A DNA stretch of 42,954 nucleotides, taken from the IMG/VR virus record IMGVR_UViG_3300000115_000051, positions 1 to 42,954 of that record; one strand, 5' to 3'. The notes under the pieces are model-generated. The model did not search any database. It saw nothing but the letters and a program-made list of their open reading frames with translations, and had not been told where the DNA came from. The stretch is from a virus. The position numbers and the translations under genes are program-made. Every line of letters starts with the position of its first letter. Within the stretch, counting starts at the first letter, position 1. Below, piece by piece: positions 7,461 to 16,137 of this stretch.

Positions 7461-7634
7461 TTAGCCTTCCTGTGGTGGCTCTATGTCATTTAGCCAACGG
7501 TTTGAAATTTCCAGTTTTTTAGTCTCTAAAGCGTCTGCTACCTTTGTCATAAGAACATCGTCAATTGCATCCTTGAATGCAGCAGGATCACCCTTATTAG
7601 CACTATGAACTGCCTTTTCAATTTTATCTTTCAT
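7461..7634 (-). CDS. Small prohead core protein, gp67/gp68-like
   Basis: This short gene encodes 57 residues, beginning MKDKIEKAVHSANKGDPAAF and ending in EPPQEG. An AAGGAG site lies seven bases before the ATG, and its TAA directly precedes the gp21 start. The composition is helical and charged (MTKVADALETKKLEIS). T4 has core genes 67 and 68 exactly here, between 20 and 21, and marine T4-like phages carry one short gene of this kind. The function as a prohead core component is inferred from position and general character, not from strong sequence similarity. Confidence 0.78.
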   Translation of the reverse strand: MKDKIEKAVHSANKGDPAAFKDAIDDVLMTKVADALETKKLEISNRWLNDIEPPQEG

Positions 7635-7651
7635 TATATCACTCCTTGGTG

Positions 7652-7663
7652 TATTTATTTATG
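7652..7663 (-). promoter_or_regulatory. Late promoter of the 67-like and 21 genes (CATAAATAAATA)
   Basis: On the minus strand CATAAATAAATA contains CATAAATA (seven of eight to the late octamer) and an overlapping AATAAATA. It lies at the very end of gene 20. Initiation from the first copy, near 7650, leaves a 16-base leader that still holds the complete AAGGAG site. Confidence 0.7.
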
Positions 7664-9370
7664 CTATTCAAAATCTTCATCGTTTACAGCAGCAGCTAGA
7701 GCTGCATTTGTACGATTTCTCAACAACCGAACCTTCTTTGCTACTGAATAGCTTTCTTCTTGTTCTTCTTCATCGTCATCATCTGGTTCAGGTGGAGAAG
7801 GGGGTTTTGGTTCAACCTCATTATCTTCATCAGAGTCTGGAAGATCATCATATTCCCCATCATTCTCCTCTGCTTTAATTTGCTTGTCAATCATACGAAT
7901 TTCAGCTTCAGTTTGACTCAGAATGTTTTTTCTAACCCACTCTGACGAGTAATACTTGCCAACATACTCTTCCATTGTCTGGGCAATTTCCATTCGCTCA
8001 CGCATAATTTCAATATTCTTGAGTTCTGCAAAGTGTGAATCTTGCTGGAATGAGTATTCAATATAAGGAAGCATTTGTTCCCAATCGGATTTGGAAAGAA
8101 TGCCTTTAAGTTGAAGCTGTTTTCCAAGAATGTCATCGAATAGCGTAGTAAAGCGACTGCGTAGTCGATTAACAAATTTACCAAACTTGACTTCATCACG
8201 ACTAATCTCTGTTGCTCGTCCCAAGCTGAAAGAACCTTCTGGTTCAAGTCTTGATACTGGAACACCCAAAGCCTTGTAAAGTTTCTTCTTGAAGTAGATG
8301 ATGTCTTCAATTTCACCTAAGTTAGTTCCACCGGGAAGAGTGGTGATTTCTGTTCCTCTTCCACCCTCTCTTCTTGGAAGCCAAAAGTCTTCTAACATTG
8401 ACATGTGTCTACGATCATCACGAACTTCTCCAGTTTCGGTGTCGTATACAGTTTTGTTTTTGAACTTGGACATAATACCAGCTAGGTATTGTTCTGCCTT
8501 AACCTTGGGAAGATTTCCAACATCCACATAAAAAACTCTTCTCTCTGGAGCGCGAGAAATTCGATAGATGACGGTTGCATCTTCAAGCATCTTGAGTTGA
8601 TTCATTGGTTTGATTGCTTTATGCAAGTACCCAAGAATCATCTTTTTTGATGGGTCAAGCAATCCAGAATGAATGTGTGCAATAGCATCAGAAGCAATTT
8701 TGATTCCCGAATCTGATTTTGGACTCCCAAAACCAGCACCTCTTGTCGCTAATGCTCCGGGGAAATAGATGTAGAAATCATTTGTGGGTGGTACAGTTGC
8801 AAGCCCACTTTCTTTTTGAGGAACTTCAGTTCTTTTGCCTTGCTTCTCACGAACTTTTTTAATCTGTCTTGGGTCAAGAGCCCGAAGCTCTTGAATACCA
8901 TCACTAGGATTTTCCTTGTCAATCATAATGTGGTAAAACAATCTACCATCAACATACCATCGCCTAAAAATGTCATAGGAATGGTCGTAAAATGAAAGAA
9001 GTCTCAACACCTCTTCAAACTCATCAGTGATCTTGTTTTTGATGCTCTTTGGCACAGCAAGGTTTGACAAAGAAATGGCAACAGGAGATTTTCCATGTTC
9101 TGTAATGACCGATTCATTGATGATGTCATCAACTGCAAGTTCAACTTCTGGGTTCAATGACATTTCACGATATCGAGTAATTAACTCAACTTCGTCTTTA
9201 ACTGTTCCCTCAAGATCAAGATAGGTTCCATATACACCCGCTGATGCAGGCTCCAATACATCTAAAGCTGCATCTTCGTTTTCAGGTAAAGAGAATGCCT
9301 GAAGATTTTCCTTTGGAATCTCCTCATCATCCTTACCTATAGTGAAACCTAAAAACGTTCTCTTTGCCAT
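7664..9370 (-). CDS. 20: gp20-like portal protein
   Basis: This 568-residue protein is the T4-type portal vertex subunit (T4: 524 residues). Typical segments are LITRYREMSLNPEVELAVDD, RWYVDGRLFYHIMID, the ELRALDPRQIKKVRE motif, RISRAPERRVFYVDVGNLPK, and VPVSRLEPEGSFSLGRATEI. It forms the dodecameric ring through which gp17 packages DNA and to which neck and tail attach. The C-terminus has a very acidic, Pro-rich tail (roughly residues 500-545). GAGAGG upstream of the ATG is the probable ribosome binding site. Gene 19 lies upstream and the small core gene downstream, as in T4. Confidence 0.97.
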   Translation of the reverse strand: MAKRTFLGFTIGKDDEEIPKENLQAFSLPENEDAALDVLEPASAGVYGTYLDLEGTVKDEVELITRYREMSLNPEVELAVDDIINESVITEHGKSPVAISLSNLAVPKSIKNKITDEFEEVLRLLSFYDHSYDIFRRWYVDGRLFYHIMIDKENPSDGIQELRALDPRQIKKVREKQGKRTEVPQKESGLATVPPTNDFYIYFPGALATRGAGFGSPKSDSGIKIASDAIAHIHSGLLDPSKKMILGYLHKAIKPMNQLKMLEDATVIYRISRAPERRVFYVDVGNLPKVKAEQYLAGIMSKFKNKTVYDTETGEVRDDRRHMSMLEDFWLPRREGGRGTEITTLPGGTNLGEIEDIIYFKKKLYKALGVPVSRLEPEGSFSLGRATEISRDEVKFGKFVNRLRSRFTTLFDDILGKQLQLKGILSKSDWEQMLPYIEYSFQQDSHFAELKNIEIMRERMEIAQTMEEYVGKYYSSEWVRKNILSQTEAEIRMIDKQIKAEENDGEYDDLPDSDEDNEVEPKPPSPPEPDDDDEEEQEESYSVAKKVRLLRNRTNAALAAAVNDEDFE

Positions 9371-9387
9371 AATTTATAACCTCTCTA

Positions 9388-9415
9388 TTGAAGACGGTAA
9401 TATATAGGTCTTCAA
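9388..9415. repeat. Inverted repeat between genes 19 and 20
   Basis: TTGAAGAC and GTCTTCAA form an 8-bp perfect inverted repeat around a 12-base AT-rich loop. The loop reads CTATATATTACC on the minus strand, a weak (six of eight) resemblance to the late octamer. There is no T-tract, so terminator function is unlikely; an mRNA hairpin in the gene 20 leader or an operator-like site is possible. Confidence 0.5.
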
Positions 9416-9424
9416 CCCGATAGG

Positions 9425-9970
9425 TTATTCTGCTCCAGTCTGGACCTGAGCATCGTCGATTGTCCAATAATCAAGTTGCCATGTTACTTCAAACTCTTCA
9501 ATGGTGTCATTACTGTCCCAAGCAAGCTCAATCTGACCAAGTGACGAAGGCCAGCAATTGACAATTTTCACTTCCTTGGCAAGAGAACCATCTTTCTTGA
9601 ATTGTCTCACTGTAGCATCAGCTTGATAATCCGTATTGGGTACGGATTGAATGTTGGAAGAATGACCATTAATCAGATTCATCCAATTGACCATCCCTGA
9701 GTGAACAGAGAAATCTTCATCGTTGATGACGGTTGTTGACCATTCAGCAAATGTTCTGTTGCCAGCCAGCTTAATGTTTCGACCGAAGTATGGAACCTCT
9801 ACAGCCGCAATCTCACCACCGGGAAGGTTTGAAGCCTTACACATGAAGGTCATTTTCTGACTAACTTCTCTGGAAATCGCATCTGGAAAAGGGATCGTCA
9901 CCTCAAAGAGATTCGGTCTTGCACCTTGACCAACAAGTTGCGCTCTAAAATCGTTAACGTTGAAAGGCAT
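9425..9970 (-). CDS. 19: gp19-like tail tube protein
   Basis: This 181-residue protein is the T4-type tail tube subunit (T4: 163). It starts MPFNVNDFRAQL, has the conserved loop ASNLPGGEI, the strand VPYFGRNIKLAGNRTF, then ATVRQFKKDG and LGQIELAW before a terminal strand with FEVTWQLDYW. Tube hexamers stack to form the DNA conduit inside the sheath. AAAGGAG lies close upstream of the ATG, and the gene follows sheath gene 18 after 22 bases. The start MPFNVN(D/E)F is shared with the gp54-like gene on the plus strand (41014-41727), indicating common ancestry. Confidence 0.95.
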   Translation of the reverse strand: MPFNVNDFRAQLVGQGARPNLFEVTIPFPDAISREVSQKMTFMCKASNLPGGEIAAVEVPYFGRNIKLAGNRTFAEWSTTVINDEDFSVHSGMVNWMNLINGHSSNIQSVPNTDYQADATVRQFKKDGSLAKEVKIVNCWPSSLGQIELAWDSNDTIEEFEVTWQLDYWTIDDAQVQTGAE

Positions 9971-9992
9971 TAATTATCTCCTTTGGGTTTCT

Positions 9993-11765
9993 TTAAAACT
10001 TTCCTGCGATCTCTGTGAAGTCAACACCAGTTGAAACAGCCACAAAATTCAGTTGAATGAAGTTGATTGATCGTGTAGGCTTCAAATAAATGTCACCAAC
10101 AAACTCATTACGATCAATCACACTGCCTGTGTTGTTCGATTCATCACAAACAACTTTGAAGTCTGTGAGTCCTCTTCTACCCTTAACATCACGAAGGAAA
10201 GGTTCGACCATGTTCCTAAACTGAGCCCTTGTGAACTCATCATTGAACTCAAACAGTTGGAATTTAGCCGCTGTTGAGATCGCTTTCTCTAGGACAATAA
10301 AGAGTCTTCGGACATTGATTCGATCAAAAGCACTAGGCTTAGTCTGAAGTGTCTTGTCGCCGAAAAGAATTGTTCCCTGACCCGGAAAGGACACAACAGG
10401 ATTGATCTGCTTTCGATAGAGATCATCACGTTCAGCCTTAGATGGATTCCATGCTAGGCGAACGACGTTATTGATTTGACCTCGATCATATCCAGCAGGA
10501 CTAAACCATGCATCTCTTAACTGATCAGTTCTCGCACAAAGACCAGCAGTATCACCATTGAGAGGCACATACCTTGATGTATCATTGTACTTGTCAAACA
10601 TCAACTTCCAACCACTATCCATCACTGCATAACTGGTATTGAAGTTTCCGTATGCTTCAGTTCTATTGGCAACAACATTCGTCAGATTTGTAGAAGATGC
10701 TGCCGCATTTACAGACTTAAACTCTGGCGAGAAGAATGTCACAGAATCTTTTCTGCTTGTTCTCGAAACATTGACTGCCTTGGCAATCGTAGTTGCGCCT
10801 GTTCCCAACGAACCATCCCTTACACCACCAGAACCAGCAATGACAAGTCCAACATCAACACTATCCTTATCTGTAAACAGATCATAACCGCTTACATAAT
10901 TACCCTGTGATGGAGCAGCTCCAGAAGACCCACCACTAAGAGCCATAGATTTCTGACCGGCTACAGTATTTGCAAATATCTGACCAGAACCGTCATTTCC
11001 GTATGTAGTTGCTGTTTCTCCTGTTGGACTTCCAACACGAATCCACTGAGATTGTCGGTTGATGACATCTTTAAAGTAGATGTTATTACCTTGATCGTTG
11101 GTCGCATCCTTAGCCTTTGAAAGAGCAGGGAAAATTTCTAGATATGTGTTAACTGTTCCAGAGATATATCCCTTGTTGTCAATGACTGCAATGTGAACCT
11201 CATCAAGAGAACCGCCATCAGCAGCAACTCCAGCAGATGTTCCGGGGGGAGCATCAAAATAGACGTTCGACGCCCAGTTTACAAAGCCGCCACGGCGATT
11301 AGAGCCAGCATGATCACAAAGTTCAACAACTAGATCATTCCCGAGTTCTCCGGGGAATCGAGCATAGAATGTGTTGGCAAAAGAAGCACCTTCTCCATGA
11401 AAACTATCAAAATGAATGTCATTTTTAATAAGTTTGCCGGGATCACTAGCAACTCCCGAGGGAGCCCCACCAGACTGAGCGTTTCTTGCTCCAGTTCCGA
11501 CTGTTTCATCAACAACACGAACTGTCTGCAATGCATTAGTGTACGAAAGAAAGCTCGCAGCAGTAAAAAAGTCTACTGCGGTATTAGCATCTGGCTTGAA
11601 AAATGTGTCAACCAGTTGATTTTCCGAACCAATTAATGTGCGTTCGCCAACTGGACCCCACTGAAAACGCCCAACAAAAGCGCCTGTACTCGTGGATACT
11701 CCGGGGATAACGGTGGATAAATCGACTTCCGAAACGTTAACACCGGGGGAAATTTGAAATGGCAT
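9993..11765 (-). CDS. 18: gp18-like tail sheath protein
   Basis: This 590-residue protein is the contractile sheath subunit (T4: 659). Family landmarks are MPFQISPGVNVSEVDLSTVIP, STGAFVGRFQWGPV, the AWFSPAGYDRGQI segment, NPVVSFPGQGTILFGDKT, and the C-terminal INVRRLFIVLEKAI and LRDVKGRRGLTDFKVVCDE. These are the conserved core strands and arms that link neighbouring subunits. The middle region, with a Gly/Ser/Ala-rich stretch, is the variable surface domain. A perfect late promoter is found at 11834-11841 with a leader of about 60 bases, and gene 19 follows in the same transcript. Confidence 0.96.
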   Translation of the reverse strand: MPFQISPGVNVSEVDLSTVIPGVSTSTGAFVGRFQWGPVGERTLIGSENQLVDTFFKPDANTAVDFFTAASFLSYTNALQTVRVVDETVGTGARNAQSGGAPSGVASDPGKLIKNDIHFDSFHGEGASFANTFYARFPGELGNDLVVELCDHAGSNRRGGFVNWASNVYFDAPPGTSAGVAADGGSLDEVHIAVIDNKGYISGTVNTYLEIFPALSKAKDATNDQGNNIYFKDVINRQSQWIRVGSPTGETATTYGNDGSGQIFANTVAGQKSMALSGGSSGAAPSQGNYVSGYDLFTDKDSVDVGLVIAGSGGVRDGSLGTGATTIAKAVNVSRTSRKDSVTFFSPEFKSVNAAASSTNLTNVVANRTEAYGNFNTSYAVMDSGWKLMFDKYNDTSRYVPLNGDTAGLCARTDQLRDAWFSPAGYDRGQINNVVRLAWNPSKAERDDLYRKQINPVVSFPGQGTILFGDKTLQTKPSAFDRINVRRLFIVLEKAISTAAKFQLFEFNDEFTRAQFRNMVEPFLRDVKGRRGLTDFKVVCDESNNTGSVIDRNEFVGDIYLKPTRSINFIQLNFVAVSTGVDFTEIAGKF

Positions 11766-11796
11766 GATGATGTTCTCCCTTAACTTAATTTGATCA

Positions 11797-11818
11797 TATG
11801 GTAGACCAGCAAACCATA
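11797..11818. repeat. Small hairpin in the gene 18 leader
   Basis: TATGGT and ACCATA form a 6-bp inverted repeat with a 10-base loop between the late promoter and the Shine-Dalgarno of gene 18. With initiation predicted near 11828 the hairpin begins about ten bases from the mRNA 5' end, a placement like that of the capsid leader palindrome. The stem is short and could be chance. Confidence 0.35.
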
Positions 11819-11833
11819 GAGTTCATTCTCGTA

Positions 11834-11841
11834 TATTTATA
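11834..11841 (-). promoter_or_regulatory. T4-type late promoter of genes 18 and 19 (TATAAATA)
   Basis: Exact late octamer on the minus strand in the 88-bp gap between genes 17 and 18. Expected initiation near 11828. Confidence 0.88.
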
Positions 11842-11853
11842 CTAACCGGAATT

Positions 11854-13479
11854 TTAAGGAAGATCGACAATATTCCACACGGTTCCGTCATCTTCTACAA
11901 AAGACTCGTTGTCTTGAGCATCATTTATGAAACCAAAAGGCAGAACCTCTTCCTCTAATGCTTGCATTTTCTCTTCAAGCAGCCTTCGCCTAAGATCCAA
12001 ATCGGTGATGTCTTTAAAGTGTGGTTGTGATGTCAACCATGCAAACAATAGCATGGACATAACAAGATCGTCATGACAACCAACATCTGCTTCATATGAA
12101 TGGGCTTTAGATACGAAAGAGCTTAATTCTCTAATTGTTTCAAAATCATTGGTAATTAATTTTTGACTTTCAATTAAGTCTTTTAGCATAGAGCAACCAA
12201 CTTGTTTAACTTTTTTAGACATGGTAATACCCAGTTGAGTTGAACCTTTGCCGAATCCACCATCAAACACTTGCCCCGCTCTACCTTTTGATGTAATTAA
12301 AACTAAATTGTCATACTCCATATCATTATGCAACACATCAGCGACTTGTTGACCGATACCATTAGTTTCAACTAATACATATGCGTCATTATATTTTTGA
12401 CCACAGGACGCAACAACACTTGGATATAACAAAGGTGATATTGAAGAATTTCTATATTTGGCAACTTGCCTATATGGAAACTCTGTAGCGTCGAAAACAG
12501 AGAATGCGGAGTAATCTAAATTTTCCCCACGAGAAACATCAACACCAATAGCGTAAACACGACCCTCTTTTGGATGCTCATAAACATCAATACCACCCTT
12601 TTGTTCAATGGGTGCTTTGAATACTAAGTTTTTTAAACTACTAGCATTGACAAGCGTGTTAGTTCCACCAACAAACTCACCCTCAAACTCCTGAGCCCAC
12701 CGTTCCTTGCCAATATTTCTTATCGTCTCATCTTTCCAAGCATCATCTCTGCCCGGAACATCTCTCCAAGCCACTTCGACAGGAGCATAATTATTTTTAT
12801 TTTCTTTTGCATCCTCCCACATTTTATAAAAATGATTCAAACCGTTTGGTGTAGATACAACAACAATCTTGGTAGACTTTCCCGAAGAGATTGTAGGATA
12901 TACAGATGCCATGAACTCATCGGCAATGTTAGGTGGAACGAATGCAAACTCGTCCAGTAGGATCATGTTATATGAACCACCACGAATGGCAGAACTGGAT
13001 GTGGATGATGCGATGATCTTTGAACCGTTCTCTAGTTCAATGTTACCTTTGTTCCAGATCAGCACACCCTGCTGCAAAAACTTAGGGAGATTCTCGTATG
13101 CCAGTTGCAGACGACTCAAAATGTCACGGGCAAGTGAACCTTTATTGGCAAGGATAGCAATATTAACGTCTTCATTAAAAAGAACGTACCACAAGAAGTA
13201 TGAAACAACGGTCGTAGACTTGCCGACCTGTCGGGGAGTACAAAAAATTGAAAATCGGTTATCGTGAATTGTGTTAACCATTTTCTGCTGAAAATCATAA
13301 AGGTCAAATGGGATAATGCCAAGATCAACATGAACAATTTTAATATAATTTTCAATAAAATACACATGATCATTAGAGCATTTTAAATACTCGTCCAACT
13401 CTTCTTGTGTAAAATTATGTGCGACACCAGCAGACTTTAATAGTGGATTGCCGTGATATGAGGTTAATTCTTCACTCAT
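11854..13479 (-). CDS. 17: gp17-like terminase large subunit
   Basis: This 541-residue protein is the packaging motor. The ATPase domain has Walker A RQVGKST at 83-89 and Walker B MILLDEFAF with D176 and E177, followed by the VVSTPNG coupling motif near 207-213. The C-terminal RNase H-like nuclease shows acidic residues in GVDVSRGENLDYSAF (D314), VLVETNGIG and HDDLVMSMLL. It translocates DNA into the prohead through gp20 and cuts concatemers. Its ATG overlaps the end of gene 16 by eight bases, so the two subunits are probably translationally coupled. The gene is intact, with no intron or homing endonuclease. Confidence 0.97.
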   Translation of the reverse strand: MSEELTSYHGNPLLKSAGVAHNFTQEELDEYLKCSNDHVYFIENYIKIVHVDLGIIPFDLYDFQQKMVNTIHDNRFSIFCTPRQVGKSTTVVSYFLWYVLFNEDVNIAILANKGSLARDILSRLQLAYENLPKFLQQGVLIWNKGNIELENGSKIIASSTSSSAIRGGSYNMILLDEFAFVPPNIADEFMASVYPTISSGKSTKIVVVSTPNGLNHFYKMWEDAKENKNNYAPVEVAWRDVPGRDDAWKDETIRNIGKERWAQEFEGEFVGGTNTLVNASSLKNLVFKAPIEQKGGIDVYEHPKEGRVYAIGVDVSRGENLDYSAFSVFDATEFPYRQVAKYRNSSISPLLYPSVVASCGQKYNDAYVLVETNGIGQQVADVLHNDMEYDNLVLITSKGRAGQVFDGGFGKGSTQLGITMSKKVKQVGCSMLKDLIESQKLITNDFETIRELSSFVSKAHSYEADVGCHDDLVMSMLLFAWLTSQPHFKDITDLDLRRRLLEEKMQALEEEVLPFGFINDAQDNESFVEDDGTVWNIVDLP

Positions 13480-13891
13480 CTTTTTCGGTTATATCCTTAA
13501 TTTTTTGGCTAACATGACCTTGACCACGCAAAAACTTCTGAAGCTCTGCGGTTGATCCCATGAAGATAGCGTTCTGAGTTACCTTCTTAGTGGAATCTTC
13601 ATCCTTGATCTTTTTCATATCTTTCTGAAGATCAATCAAATCTTTGTTTGTTTCAGCAAGCTGACGCATAATCTGACCCACTACTTCATATGCTCTTGGA
13701 TGATCAGATCCCTCTGCCAACTCAACAATACCCTGAAGAGCAACACTTCCTGTTTCAATTATGTCTTGAAGATTATTGCGAACGTACTCGTAGTCCTCGT
13801 CTTGGTGTTCGTGTCTTGGCTTAACAGGTTCAATTTCAGAAGAGTCACTTTTGTCGTTAATAATCAAATCAATGTCTTTCTCATTATTCAT
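13472..13891 (-). CDS. 16: gp16-like terminase small subunit
   Basis: This 139-residue protein fits the T4 gp16 family (T4: 164). It has an acidic N-terminal part, then a central helical pair containing LQGIVELAEGSDHPRAYEVVGQ and LAETNKDLIDLQKDMKKI, which corresponds to the oligomerisation coiled coil, and a C-terminal AIFMGSTAELQKFLR segment. gp16 rings regulate gp17 ATPase and pac-site recognition. The ATG overlaps the gp15 stop as ATGA, and the stop overlaps the gp17 start. Confidence 0.92.
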   Translation of the reverse strand: MNNEKDIDLIINDKSDSSEIEPVKPRHEHQDEDYEYVRNNLQDIIETGSVALQGIVELAEGSDHPRAYEVVGQIMRQLAETNKDLIDLQKDMKKIKDEDSTKKVTQNAIFMGSTAELQKFLRGQGHVSQKIKDITEKDE

Positions 13892-14727
13892 GTAAAGCTA
13901 TATCCATTACTAGAGTGGAAATCATATATGTCAATCGCAATTCCGTAATCACTATTAGACGAGATAAGACCAGAATCAATACTGATCGTGGAGTTGGTTG
14001 TAGGATCACCGTTAGCAAAGAGTCCCGGTGTGATTCTCATTTGCTCAAAGTTATTTGCAACAGCAGTATTCATTGTGGGATGAAGATTGAGGAAGATCGT
14101 CTTGATGATTCCTCCACCATTAGAAACAGGACCAAACAAATTAGTTTTCATCGTGAAATCTAGAGTCCAGTTGATGAATCTTTTGCTTGCAAAATCACCT
14201 TCGTAATTGTCTTCCATAGTGACAGCATTTAGCACAATGGGGAGGTCCACATTCAAGTTCAAATCAGTGTGACCACCTAAGCTGAGTGTAAACTCTGGAG
14301 TAAAATAGGGGAGGATCTGTTCTATGATGTGGGTTCCGTCTTCAATGTTGCTGATGTAGATATTTAACTGAAATGATATGTCATATGGAACAGGACTATA
14401 GGCAGAGGCAACTTGAACAGAGTTTGCTGTCGAGCGTCTGCCATGATATCTCTGCATGGTATTCAGCTTTCTCTCGGCTGAATATGTCATGGAGGTCATT
14501 TCAAAAGACATTCTCGGAAAGGACATAGAGACGGGTCGATCTAAATTCGCATCTTGAGTTAACCGCTCAATATATCGCTGCTTTGGAGCATATGCCAAAG
14601 GTACTGCTATGGTATTAGAGTCTTCGCCTGCCGCTCTTGGTCGATTGATTTTAATATTGTTAAAGAGGGTGCCAAAAGCAACTACGCAATCCCTAACAAC
14701 TCCATGTGAAAACGTCGTACCGAGCAT
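13888..14727 (-). CDS. 15: gp15-like tail sheath stabiliser / tail terminator
   Basis: This 279-residue protein matches T4 gp15 (272). It opens with VVAFGTLFNNIKINR and has VPLAYAPKQRYIERLTQDANL, FPRMSFEMTSMTYSAERKLN, and a C-terminal DLPIVLNAVTMEDNYEGDF. gp15 caps the sheath and tube and docks the tail to the neck. It lies four bases after gene 14 and overlaps gene 16 by ATGA. A perfect late octamer lies 174 bases upstream inside gene 14, which might give genes 15-17 their own transcript. Confidence 0.95.
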   Translation of the reverse strand: MLGTTFSHGVVRDCVVAFGTLFNNIKINRPRAAGEDSNTIAVPLAYAPKQRYIERLTQDANLDRPVSMSFPRMSFEMTSMTYSAERKLNTMQRYHGRRSTANSVQVASAYSPVPYDISFQLNIYISNIEDGTHIIEQILPYFTPEFTLSLGGHTDLNLNVDLPIVLNAVTMEDNYEGDFASKRFINWTLDFTMKTNLFGPVSNGGGIIKTIFLNLHPTMNTAVANNFEQMRITPGLFANGDPTTNSTISIDSGLISSNSDYGIAIDIYDFHSSNGYSFT

Positions 14728-14730
14728 GAT

Positions 14731-15381
14731 TTAGTAACTCCCAAAAGGATTATTCTCGCTGAAGTCCAATATAGAGTCAGCCGCACTTTCAATATCAAAG
14801 TTGTCTTCCCTATCATTAGACGTTGTGATGAAATCATTCGCGAACGCTTGTCCTCTAGGTCCAGTGGTTAATGCGATCTGATCAATTTCATCTATGCCTG
14901 TATTTATAGACTGTTGATTATACGCGAATAATTCGCATCTGATGTCATAAACAGGCAAAGTCCCAACGGGATAGAACATGCTCTCATGCTCAACAAATTG
15001 GATTTGGAATATCTTTTTGTTTAAGGGGAGATACAGTAAATCACCTTCTCTTGGTCTTGTGTATCCAGATTCCAATTGGGTGAATCTTCGTGTTGCCATT
15101 GTGAATGTTATTTGATCTTCGATTTGCAAACCAAACTTGGAAAGAAAATCTCCTTGACCCTCAAATCCTTCAACGTTTTTAATGTAAACCTCAATCTCTC
15201 GATTGTAACTATAACTCTCGTTAACATCTTCATTTAAAACACTATCTGCGTTGGACGAGGATATTCGAGGAATCCAAACAACATCAATGCCATAAAACTT
15301 GATGCTCTCGATAACAAGATCTTGAACAAGATTCTGTTCGGGCGAACTTCCGTAATTATTGATGTATGGATTCGTAGGCAT
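14731..15381 (-). CDS. 14: gp14-like neck protein
   Basis: This 216-residue protein matches the T4 gp14 family (T4: 256). It begins MPTNPYINNYGSSPEQNL with LVIESIKFYGIDVVWIPR, then YIKNVEGFEGQGDFLSKFG, and a basic patch near TRPREGDLLYLPL followed by FQIQFVEHES, all typical of family members. It joins gp13 in the neck ring that closes the packaged head and receives the tail. It starts three bases after the gene 13 stop. Its coding sequence contains a perfect late octamer at 14901-14908 (codons for Ser-Ile-Asn-Thr). Confidence 0.94.
   Translation of the reverse strand: MPTNPYINNYGSSPEQNLVQDLVIESIKFYGIDVVWIPRISSSNADSVLNEDVNESYSYNREIEVYIKNVEGFEGQGDFLSKFGLQIEDQITFTMATRRFTQLESGYTRPREGDLLYLPLNKKIFQIQFVEHESMFYPVGTLPVYDIRCELFAYNQQSINTGIDEIDQIALTTGPRGQAFANDFITTSNDREDNFDIESAADSILDFSENNPFGSY
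14901..14908 (-). promoter_or_regulatory. Intragenic late-promoter octamer upstream of gene 15
   Basis: Exact TATAAATA on the minus strand inside gene 14. Expected initiation near 14895 would give a leader of about 168 bases to gene 15 and produce a 15-16-17 transcript. An AT-rich octamer can arise by chance in coding DNA, so activity is uncertain. Confidence 0.45.
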
Positions 15382-15384
15382 AAC

Positions 15385-16137
15385 TTACGCTACAAAGAAG
15401 TCTACAGGGAGTTCATAAGATAGACTCATTTGCTCTTTCATTGTTTGTATCTCTGCCTTTGCGTCTTCAAGTATTGCTCTTCCGTTTAAGGTCACACCAC
15501 CGGGCAACTGAACACCTTCAAATTTGCTGAGATTTATTCCCCATTGTTCTTTAACAAGAGCAGTGGCATAATCTCTTATGAAGGAGTTGCCCCAAAGTTC
15601 TGTTGTGTCTCCAACTTTCTGATACGTTCGGAAAGTGATATACTCACCTTCCTTAATGTCCGCAGACCAATCAAAGTCAATGTAAATTTTGTTAGTTATG
15701 CGATTAAATCTAATAGCACTCATCCCACTAATCAGATCATCAACCATGCTAAGATGTGAGAGTCTTTGGTAATAATTAGACATTTCACGAACACCGCGCG
15801 TACTGTATGTTGCAATATCATTGAATGCCATTTGATATCGAACCGAGAACATGTTTGTCGATTGACCAGAAGTCTTTAACATGTGGCGAATGCCAATAAT
15901 GGAATTGTTTAGATTTTCAGGCAGTGTTAAGTATTTGTTCGTCATATCCGTAGACGTGATTGCATGGGCATACATGAGTTCTTCGGTTCCATCAAAATGA
16001 TACTCTTGCCAAAAACGCAAAGCATCATCAATCCGATCTTCCATCTGTTCTTCATCAATGTTAATCTCAATAACAGGATGACCCAATCGCCTCTTCACAT
16101 AGTCCTTTAATTCTTCTCTTGTAGTAGGTACTGCCAT
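15385..16137 (-). CDS. 13: gp13-like neck protein
   Basis: This 250-residue protein matches T4 gp13 (309). Typical segments are TREELKDYVKRRLGHPVIEINID, the DALRFWQEYHFDGTEE motif, TLPENLNNSIIGI, and IYIDFDWSADIKEGEYI, with LVKEQWGINLSKFEGVQLPGG near the C-terminus. It forms the head-completion ring under the portal. The ATG shares a base with the preceding stop (TAATG). Gene 14 follows after three bases. Confidence 0.96.
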   Translation of the reverse strand: MAVPTTREELKDYVKRRLGHPVIEINIDEEQMEDRIDDALRFWQEYHFDGTEELMYAHAITSTDMTNKYLTLPENLNNSIIGIRHMLKTSGQSTNMFSVRYQMAFNDIATYSTRGVREMSNYYQRLSHLSMVDDLISGMSAIRFNRITNKIYIDFDWSADIKEGEYITFRTYQKVGDTTELWGNSFIRDYATALVKEQWGINLSKFEGVQLPGGVTLNGRAILEDAKAEIQTMKEQMSLSYELPVDFFVA

